From positions 4,774,001 through 4,838,000 of the forward strand of contig OZ245717.1 of the NCBI GenBank assembly GCA_965226945.1: a DNA stretch of 64,000 nucleotides. The letters run 5' to 3'. Under the pieces are notes generated by a model that did not search any database, was not told where the DNA came from, and saw only the letters and a list, made by a program, of their open reading frames with translations. The stretch is from SYLG01 sp965226945. Its GTDB lineage: Bacteria; Planctomycetota; Planctomycetia; Gemmatales; Gemmataceae. A program made the position numbers and the translations under genes. Of the stretch, positions 61,129 through 64,000 are shown piece by piece. Each line of letters starts with the position of its first letter. The first letter of the stretch is position 1.

Positions 61129-64000
61129 GTGAAAACGATGGAACATCTGGTTCTCGACGCAAGCGCCCCGACTCAACTTTCGATCGCCATTGCCGCATGC
61201 CGCGCCGGGGCCTGGGGAATCATCGATGCCGAATTCGTCTCCAATCCCGAACGGGTCAACGAATCGCTTCGCCGTCTGCAACTCCATGGCAAAAAACAGT
61301 TTGGAATCAAACTCGGCCTGAACGCTCCTCTAATTCTCCCTTCCCTTGCCCCTTGCTTGGCCATCGTCCTTGCTGGCGGCGATCACCCCAACACGGCCAA
61401 GGCGGTCTCCCTTGCCAAAAGAACCGGGGCCAAGGTCTTTGTGGAAGCGGTCAGCCTGGCGGAAGTCGAACTGGCTTTGCGCCTGGAAGTCGACGGCATC
61501 GTGCTGAAGGGCCAGGAAGCCGGAGGCCGCATCGGCTGCGACACCGCCTTTATCCTGGTGCAAAAGACGGCGCGCCTACTGAAAGAAAAAGGAGCCACGA
61601 TTCCTTTCTGGGTGCAGGGGGGCATGGGAGCTCACAGCGCCGGAGCCTGCGTGATCGCGGGAGCCGCGGGCGTGGTTCTCGATTCACAACTCCTGCTCGC
61701 GCTCGAATCGCCGGTCGCAAGCGCGGCCCGCGCTCGCATCGCCAAAATGGATGGCGGCGAAACGATCGTGATCGGTTCTAGACTGGGCCAGGCTTTCCGC
61801 ATGTACGGCCGGCCCGACAGCGCCGCCGCCCAGGAGCTGGCGCGCGAGGAAGAGCGCATCCTCGCGCTGGAAGGGGCGCCCGAACACAAAAAAGCAACCT
61901 GGCTCAAGGCGGTCGCCAGGTCCGTTGCCGACGATCCGTCCCAGGGAGCCTGGTTGATCGGCCAGGAGATCGGGTTCGCTCAGAGTCTGGCTTCAACCTA
62001 TGCGACCGTCTCGGGCATTCTCCAGGGAATCTCGGCGCGCATCGAAAAGCAAAAAGAACTTGCCGGTACGGTCCAGCCCTTTGCCCAAAACTCCCCCTTC
62101 GCCCTGGCCCAGGGGACGAAATATCCGATTCTGCAAGGCCCGATGACGCGGGTCAGCGACATCCCGGAATTTGCCGATGCGGTGGCGCATGGCGGCGGCC
62201 TTCCCTTCCTGGCCCTGGCGCTTTTCCGGCGCGAAGAAGCACGCAAGGTGATGGGCCAAACCAAGGAAATGATGAAGGGCCGGCCCTGGGGCGTCGGCAT
62301 GCTTGGCTTCGCTCCGGCCGAAATTCGCGCCGAACAGCTTGAAGCGATTTTCGAGTACAACCCGCCCTTCGCGATCATTGCCGGCGGCCGCCCCGACCAG
62401 GCCAAGGAACTCGAATCGAAGGGCATTAAAACCTACCTGCATGTGCCATCGCCCGGCCTGCTGCGCATGTACCTCAAGGATGGCGCGCGCCGCTTTATCT
62501 TCGAAGGGCATGAATGCGGCGGGCATGTTGGTCCCCGGTCGAGCTTCTCCCTCTGGAACGGGATGCTCGATGTGCTGGAAGATCATCTGCGGCTCAACCC
62601 CGGCGAGGATCTGAGTATTGTCTTTGCCGGAGGCATTCATGATGGCCTCTCTGCCGCCATGGTTGCGGCCATGTGCGCGCCGCTGACCTTGAAAAAGGTG
62701 AAGGCCGGCGTGCTTGTCGGCACCGCTTATCTCTTCACGCATGAAGCGGTCAAAACCGGAGCGATTACCTCCCTTTTCCAGAAGGAGGCGCTCGCCTGCG
62801 GCGATACCGTTTTGCTCGAAACCGGTCCCGGCCATGCCATCCGCTGCATTCCCAACCCTTATGCGCAAGAATTTGAATCGGAAAAGCGCAAGCTACGCAA
62901 CTCGGGGAAGACCCCGCTCGAAGTCGGCTTGGCGCTGGAGCGGATGAACCTTGGGCGTTTGCGCGTCGCGAGCAAGGGGGTCGATCGCACCTCGCGCAAC
63001 GGCGTCGGGCCTGGCCTGCACCCCGTCTCGCAAGACGACCAATGGCATCGCGGCATGTATATGATCGGCCAGGTCGCCGCCTTGAGAGATCGCGTCACTT
63101 CCATTTTGGAGCTGCACGAGGGGATCGCTTCGGGGCTCGCCGATCAGGTCTTGCCAAAAGCCTCGCCCGATTCCGCGTCCGATCCTCTCGACAAACCCTG
63201 CGATGTGGCCATCGTCGGCCTTTCTTGCTTTTATCCCGGCGCGACCACCCTGTGGGGCTACTGGGAGAACATTCTCGCCAAGGCGAATGCCGTCACCGAA
63301 GTTCCCGCCTCCCACTGGGACTGGAGCCTGTATTACGACCCCGATCCGCGCGCGCCGGACAAGAGCATTTCGAAGTGGGGCGGCTTCATGGCCGATGTGC
63401 CGTTTGATCCGCTGAAATACGGCATCACCCCCAAAAGCATTCCCAATATCGAGCCGCTGCAACTGTTGTTGCTCGAAGCGGTGGACCGGGCCCTGGCCGA
63501 TGCCGGCTACGCGAATCGACCCTTCAATCGCGAGCGCACCTGCGCCATCCTGGGCACCGGCGGCGGCGGCATGCCCCTGTCCGTGTCGTACGGTTTCCGC
63601 GCCTGCATGCCGCTCATGGACACGATCCCTGGAATGCCGGTCTCCTCTTCGGAGGTGGTACGACTGGGCAAGGGAATTCTTCCCGAATGGACGGAAGACT
63701 CCTTCCCGGGAATTCTTCTTAATGTGGCTGCTGGCCGGGTTGCCAACCGCTTCAACCTGGGCGGGCCGAACATGGCGATCGACGCCGCCTGCGGTTCGTC
63801 GCTGGCCGCGCTGCACGCCGGTGTACGCGAATTGACCACCGGTTCGAGCGATGTCGCCGTGGTCATGGGAGGCGATGCGGTACAAACTCCCTTCGCCTAT
63901 GTCGCCTTCAGCAAAACCCACGCGCTCAGTCCGAAAGGCCGTTGCCGGCCGTTCGATGCCGAGGCCGACGGCATTGCCCTGGCCGAAGGGGTGGGCGTTG
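61129..64000 (+). CDS. Giant type I ketosynthase protein with two N-terminal nitronate-monooxygenase/PfaD-like domains (partial)
   Basis: Open from GTG 61129 (GAGGGAG 6 nt upstream; ATG 61138 is the alternative) through the right edge, 957 codons. Residues about 1-290 and 310-600 are two related FMN-type TIM barrels of the nitronate monooxygenase / PfaD enoylreductase kind: the first has GQEAGGRIG and VQGGMGAHSAG (about 126-172), the second has EGHECGGHVG (about 459-468) and FAGGIHDGLSAAM. A ketosynthase domain starts near 692 (CDVAIVGLSCFYPG) with active-site C888 in DAACGSSLAALHAG. Further domains (acyltransferase, carrier, reductase) are expected beyond the edge. This resembles polyunsaturated-fatty-acid/heterocyst-glycolipid-type synthases, but with the PfaD-like part fused in front and doubled. 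Confidence 0.9.
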   Translation, partial: MKTMEHLVLDASAPTQLSIAIAACRAGAWGIIDAEFVSNPERVNESLRRLQLHGKKQFGIKLGLNAPLILPSLAPCLAIVLAGGDHPNTAKAVSLAKRTGAKVFVEAVSLAEVELALRLEVDGIVLKGQEAGGRIGCDTAFILVQKTARLLKEKGATIPFWVQGGMGAHSAGACVIAGAAGVVLDSQLLLALESPVASAARARIAKMDGGETIVIGSRLGQAFRMYGRPDSAAAQELAREEERILALEGAPEHKKATWLKAVARSVADDPSQGAWLIGQEIGFAQSLASTYATVSGILQGISARIEKQKELAGTVQPFAQNSPFALAQGTKYPILQGPMTRVSDIPEFADAVAHGGGLPFLALALFRREEARKVMGQTKEMMKGRPWGVGMLGFAPAEIRAEQLEAIFEYNPPFAIIAGGRPDQAKELESKGIKTYLHVPSPGLLRMYLKDGARRFIFEGHECGGHVGPRSSFSLWNGMLDVLEDHLRLNPGEDLSIVFAGGIHDGLSAAMVAAMCAPLTLKKVKAGVLVGTAYLFTHEAVKTGAITSLFQKEALACGDTVLLETGPGHAIRCIPNPYAQEFESEKRKLRNSGKTPLEVGLALERMNLGRLRVASKGVDRTSRNGVGPGLHPVSQDDQWHRGMYMIGQVAALRDRVTSILELHEGIASGLADQVLPKASPDSASDPLDKPCDVAIVGLSCFYPGATTLWGYWENILAKANAVTEVPASHWDWSLYYDPDPRAPDKSISKWGGFMADVPFDPLKYGITPKSIPNIEPLQLLLLEAVDRALADAGYANRPFNRERTCAILGTGGGGMPLSVSYGFRACMPLMDTIPGMPVSSSEVVRLGKGILPEWTEDSFPGILLNVAAGRVANRFNLGGPNMAIDAACGSSLAALHAGVRELTTGSSDVAVVMGGDAVQTPFAYVAFSKTHALSPKGRCRPFDAEADGIALAEGVGV

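Overview
The window is chromosomal DNA of a high-GC bacterium, most likely a planctomycete (Gemmatales/Isosphaerales-like). The evidence is the combination of a PVC-type c-type cytochrome domain in a 1178-residue secreted protein, a sulfatase, a MoxR/DUF58/BatA/VWA operon with very large envelope proteins, PQQ-like beta-propeller proteins, a ResB-CcsA fusion, and a giant multidomain ketosynthase protein. TTG and GTG starts recur. I see no rRNA, tRNA, CRISPR array, phage or insertion sequence, and no recognisable transcription regulator.

Layout. 1-4.3 kb: partial unknown gene, exported metallo-beta-lactamase-fold hydrolase, esterase, PQQ-type propeller protein and a small conserved-looking ORF. 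4.5-22.2 kb: a minus-strand block transcribed from the right, with a 1691-residue TPR/PQQ protein, a terpenoid-cyclase-fold protein, MoxR ATPase, DUF58, BatA/VWA, a second VWA protein and a 1052-residue membrane/coiled-coil protein. 23-31 kb: a plus-strand set with a lipoprotein, the ResB-CcsA cytochrome c maturation fusion, and two tandem paralogous HExxH metalloproteases carrying thioredoxin-like domains. 31-36.7 kb: a Cys-rich exported peptide, a Gfo/Idh/MocA oxidoreductase, an unknown exported protein, a stand-alone HsdR-N-like protein and an amidohydrolase, separated by very strong hairpins. 36.9-42.6 kb: PVC cytochrome protein, ROK kinase and a frameshifted CPBP protease. 42.7-47.8 kb (minus): MEKHLA protein, sulfatase, GH3-family adenylating enzyme and alpha/beta hydrolase.

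48-53.4 kb (minus) is a compact fatty-acid/polyketide-like cluster: two FabZ-type hot-dog dehydratases, a FabG reductase, an extended ACP, a FabF ketosynthase, and a ketosynthase homologue that has lost the catalytic Cys and one His (chain-length-factor-like). 53.7-60.8 kb: frameshifted S46 peptidase, alpha/beta hydrolase, MacB-like ABC permease and ATPase, an exported unknown protein and an S49 lipoprotein protease with Thr in place of the nucleophile Ser. 61.1 kb to the right edge: the start of a giant protein with two nitronate-monooxygenase/PfaD-like barrels followed by a ketosynthase domain.

The least expected non-coding signal is a set of degenerate tandem repeats in four intercistronic gaps (about 14.65, 15.85, 51.95 and 58.82 kb). 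Unit lengths are 25, 20, 24-26 and 17 bp. On the minus strand every array is built around GTTC or GTTTC, often GTTCTCG. Two genes each appear broken by a single-base deletion in a short homopolymer, so assembly error should be excluded before calling them pseudogenes.
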